Part shown: piece after piece, positions 61,794 to 64,000 of the stretch
Position numbering within the stretch: the first letter of the stretch is position 1
How the letters are laid out: every line of letters starts with the position of its first letter
DNA from: Lentibacillus populi
GTDB taxonomy: Bacteria > Bacillota > Bacilli > Bacillales > Amphibacillaceae
DNA length: 64,000 nt
Direction: 5' to 3'
Assembly (NCBI GenBank): GCA_014642895.1
Contig: BMJD01000007.1
Span: forward strand, 57,466 to 121,465
Position numbers and translations under genes: made by a program
Notes under the pieces: generated by a model
What the model was told of the DNA's origin: nothing
What the model saw: the letters and a program-made list of their open reading frames with translations, nothing else
Database searches by the model: none

Positions 61794-62471
61794 CTAGTCC
61801 TTCATTTCTCCCCCATCTTTCACTTCATCCTTGCCGGGTTCTTTTGACGGTTCTTCAGCTGAACTGTTACCATCTGAACCGTTACCGGAGTCCTCTTCTT
61901 TATTATTTCCTTGTTCTGGCTTTACGTTACCCTGGTTATTATCCTTGTCTGTAGCATTATCATCCTGCTCTTTTGACTTATCCATATGATCAGTATTCTT
62001 TTTATTGTCCTGCTTATCAACCTTATCCTCGCTGTCCTTTTTTTCAGACTTGCTTTCTGTTCTAGTCTGGTTGCCTATACTCCTGTTGTTAGAGCCGCTA
62101 CTTTTAGTTACAGTACTGCCGCCTGACTCAGTTTGGTTCTCGGAGCTCCATGAGACTGCGGACTCGCCACCGGCCTTGTTCATATCCGTGTTTATCATAT
62201 ATTCATCTCCATCATCTACTAGTTCTGCTTCATCTTCCAATACCATTTTTTCTACTTCATCTTGGTCTAAAAATGCAATTGACAATGTTTTCTGCGTGTT
62301 CGTAAGGCTATTACTAGAATGGTTACGAGCAAGAAAGGTTCTATTTTCATCCGTTTTCGATGCAGCAGGGTTGCTTGTTAGGCTTTTCACAATCCAAAAG
62401 CCTCCCCCTGCCAGTGGGATAACAAGTAAAATCGTTGCTATAATTCCTACTGCTTCTTTTTTTACGTCCAT
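61794..62471 (-). CDS. acidic low-complexity membrane-anchored protein
   Basis: 225-aa protein with one N-terminal membrane helix (AVGIIATILLVIPLAGGGFW) and a long extracellular tail. The first part (30-110) has some order (TLSIAFLDQDEVEKMVLEDE). From 110 on it is nearly all Ser, Asn, Asp, Glu, Lys and Gln (SEKKDSEDKVDKQDNKK; EQGNNKEEDSGNGSDG). Such tails are common in halophilic Firmicutes and may span the wall. It could be a glycosylation acceptor for the neighbouring operon, but there is no direct evidence. No family recognised. Convergent with the operon. Confidence 0.7.
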   Translation of the reverse strand: MDVKKEAVGIIATILLVIPLAGGGFWIVKSLTSNPAASKTDENRTFLARNHSSNSLTNTQKTLSIAFLDQDEVEKMVLEDEAELVDDGDEYMINTDMNKAGGESAVSWSSENQTESGGSTVTKSSGSNNRSIGNQTRTESKSEKKDSEDKVDKQDNKKNTDHMDKSKEQDDNATDKDNNQGNVKPEQGNNKEEDSGNGSDGNSSAEEPSKEPGKDEVKDGGEMKD

Positions 62472-62613
62472 CCGTGATCATCATCCTCTATGAAAAAACC
62501 AATCTGTTCCGATTTTATCTTTCACTATTTAGACATAATAGGTAAAATTCTCTATTTACATAGTTCGACATTAATTTATAAAATCCTTTTTTAGAAGATA
62601 ATTTTCCAGACAA

Positions 62614-62656
62614 ATAGGATCCCGGTTTCGATAAAACCTCGAAACCGGGATCCTAT
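62614..62656. terminator. 18-bp perfect inverted repeat
   Basis: ATAGGATCCCGGTTTCGA and TCGAAACCGGGATCCTAT form a perfect 18-bp stem around a 7-nt loop, 12 bp after the tartrate/malate dehydrogenase stop. The T tract is short. Most simply it is the gene terminator. Confidence 0.7.
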
Positions 62657-62667
62657 ACTCTTGTAAC

Positions 62668-63750
62668 CTACTCTCTACCAACCGTTAATCGTTTCAACAA
62701 TTCAACAAACTGGTCACCAACCTCACTGGTAGAAGCCTTTCCACCCAGATCCGGTGTTAGCTGTTCCTTATCTTCAAGCATTCGTTTTATCGTATGGAGG
62801 ATAGCTCTTCCCCATTGTCCTTCTTCAAAAAAGTCCATCAGCTGGCTGATTGACCAAATAGCAGCAAGCGGATTGGCAATACCTTTACCGGCGATATCCG
62901 GAGCAGAACCATGGACAGGTTCAAACATGGACGGAAATGTTTTCTCTGGATTCACATTTGCGCCGGTCGCCAGTCCCATACCGCCTGTAATTGCAGCGCC
63001 AATATCCGTTAAAATGTCACCAAATAAATTGGAAGTAACCACGATTTCGAATCGTTCTGGATTGGTAACAAAATAAAGGCTTGCCGCATCAACGAGATAG
63101 GAATAAGTCTTTACATCCGGATATTCTTTCCCGACCTCAGCGAATACCTCATCCCAGAAAACCATCGAATAATTTAGCGCATTACCTTTGCTGACACTTG
63201 TCAATGTCCGGTTTGACTCTCGGGCTTCCTCATAGGCATAGCGGATGATCCGTTCGGTACCTTTCCGGGAAAATACACCGGTCTGCAATACGACCTCTTC
63301 CGGCATTCCTTTATATAACCAGTCCCCGGCACCTGCATACTCTCCCTCACTGTTTTCCCTGATCACGAGAAAGTCAATGTCCTTTTCTGTTTTTGCTTTC
63401 AGTGGTGTCAATGAAGAATGTAGCAATGTAACTGGCCGCAAATTAACATATTGATCAAACTGTTTTCGTATTTTGATAAGCAAATCACGTAATGATATAT
63501 GGTCCGGAACACCTGGATACCCAACAGCCCCAAGATATATCGCATCAAACGGTTTCAACTGCTCCAGCCCATCATCATCCATCATTTTGCCATGCTGAAG
63601 ATAATATTCACATCCCCAGGGAAACGTTGTAAATGAGAACGAAATAGACGCGTCCATTCCCTCAATTGCTTGTAAAACTTTCACCCCTTCTGCAACGACT
63701 TCTGGTCCAATTCCATCCCCTGGTATTAGTGCGATTTGAAAATTCTTCAT
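62668..63750 (-). CDS. tartrate/D-malate dehydrogenase family protein
   Basis: 360-aa beta-decarboxylating dehydrogenase. IALIPGDGIGPEVV at the start, VIRENSEGEYAGAGDW near 140 and NLFGDILTDIGAAITGGMGLATGANV near 245 are shared with isopropylmalate and isocitrate dehydrogenases. The SLRDLLIKIRKQFDQYVNLRPV stretch, shown in part (LIKIRKQFDQYVNLRP), is of the tartrate/D-malate (TtuC/DmlA) type rather than LeuB. It oxidises D-malate or tartrate with NAD and metal; the exact substrate is open. CAGGAGG precedes the ATG. Confidence 0.88.
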   Translation of the reverse strand: MKNFQIALIPGDGIGPEVVAEGVKVLQAIEGMDASISFSFTTFPWGCEYYLQHGKMMDDDGLEQLKPFDAIYLGAVGYPGVPDHISLRDLLIKIRKQFDQYVNLRPVTLLHSSLTPLKAKTEKDIDFLVIRENSEGEYAGAGDWLYKGMPEEVVLQTGVFSRKGTERIIRYAYEEARESNRTLTSVSKGNALNYSMVFWDEVFAEVGKEYPDVKTYSYLVDAASLYFVTNPERFEIVVTSNLFGDILTDIGAAITGGMGLATGANVNPEKTFPSMFEPVHGSAPDIAGKGIANPLAAIWSISQLMDFFEEGQWGRAILHTIKRMLEDKEQLTPDLGGKASTSEVGDQFVELLKRLTVGRE

Positions 63751-63879
63751 CGTAACCTCCTGTATGGTGTCATAAAACCTGTTTTGTTAAAAATAGCCAA
63801 TACTACCTGCAAACAGAGATGTTACTGTAAAAAGCCCATAAGCAATTTTATGGTATACTTCCTGCATTGTCTGATTCTA

Positions 63880-64000
63880 GTGAATGACCTCACCTTATCA
63901 TCCTTTCGGAATGCTTGAAGGTAGGGCTTCCTGTTTCACAGACCATTGCATCTTAGGGGATTCCTAAGACGTCTTACATTGTCTCCACAGGCTTTGTTTA
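63880..64000 (-). mobile_element. right end of an IS200/IS605-type element (tnpB 3' end)
   Basis: On the minus strand the last 100 bp translate, with frame changes, to KACGDNVRR and then SVKQEALPS, the usual C-terminal pieces of TnpB proteins. After them comes a hairpin (CCTACCTT..GGAAT/GGATG..AAGGTGAGG) and the sequence TCATTCAC, which ends at 63880. IS605 right ends have exactly this arrangement of subterminal hairpin and TTCAC-like cleavage site. The element extends past the window. The frame breaks suggest an inactive transposon protein. Confidence 0.6.

Noticed and set aside
62005..62493. 162-codon plus-strand frame opposite the acidic protein gene
   Set aside because: Ser/Leu/Val runs are the mirror of the low-complexity Asp/Lys/Asn tail; not an independent gene.
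62614..62656. Recombination or attachment site at the perfect 18-bp palindrome
   Set aside because: It stands directly after a stop codon, where a terminator is expected; no integrase or second copy is seen.

Overview
The window looks like the chromosome of a low-GC, spore-forming, probably halophilic or alkaliphilic member of the Bacillaceae (Oceanobacillus/Virgibacillus-like; this is inference). The evidence is a gene for an alpha/beta-type small acid-soluble spore protein, a YtaF homologue, Na+/H+ antiporter remains, strong AAAGGAG ribosome sites and the family mix. No rRNA or tRNA gene or CRISPR array was found.

Region 1 (1-29,623) is a large purine/ureide catabolic island. In order it holds the start of a urate/xanthine permease, HIU hydrolase, uricase, OHCU decarboxylase, ureidoglycine-glyoxylate aminotransferase (PucG), a TIM-barrel isomerase-like protein, a PfpI protein, topoisomerase III, a second NCS2 permease, a DUF2877 protein (AllH), the regulator PucR, RidA, two different allantoinases, an NCS1 permease, ureidoglycolate dehydrogenase (one intact copy, one frameshifted), ureidoglycine aminohydrolase, carbamate kinase, AllG, AllF and allantoate amidohydrolase. 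Together these can take urate to oxamate, CO2 and NH3 and recover ATP from carbamoyl phosphate. I see a recurrent 17-bp inverted repeat (TTGTTTA-N3-TAAACAA), usually as a pair 30-32 bp apart, upstream of five of these transcription units. It is the best candidate for the operator of the local PucR.

Region 2 (28,757-41,685) is housekeeping or mixed: an esterase divergent from allC, a ZIP metal transporter, YtaF, a disrupted NhaC antiporter, a 7Fe ferredoxin, a CHY zinc-finger protein, CvfB, a GltP-type symporter, a glutamate-synthase-like flavoprotein and oligoendopeptidase F.

Region 3 (41,936-47,350) is glycerol and dihydroxyacetone use: GlpP, DhaMLK, GlpK and GlpF, with a clear sigma-A promoter and a GlpP-type terminator leader before glpF. 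Region 4 (47,775-53,763) holds formaldehyde dehydrogenase, a dipeptidase, a carboxylesterase, the spore protein, a lipase-like protein, threonine dehydratase and a membrane-anchored unknown.

Region 5 (54,715-61,728) is a compact seven-gene operon: RmlA, RmlB, a GT2 glycosyltransferase, a WecD-like acetyltransferase, a small EamA/SMR-type transporter, a WecE-like aminotransferase and a polytopic GT-C-like membrane protein. It reads as a lipid-linked sugar glycosylation system using dTDP-4-acetamido-4,6-dideoxyhexose. After it come an acidic membrane-anchored protein, a tartrate/malate-type dehydrogenase and, at the window edge, the right end of an IS200/IS605 tnpB element.

The intergenic DNA is unusually structured. 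There are three tandem arrays of exactly 21-bp GATC-containing units, a 20-bp array, a 52-bp array, a 186-bp imperfect palindrome, and a MITE-like family with TCAAAAAGTC ends.
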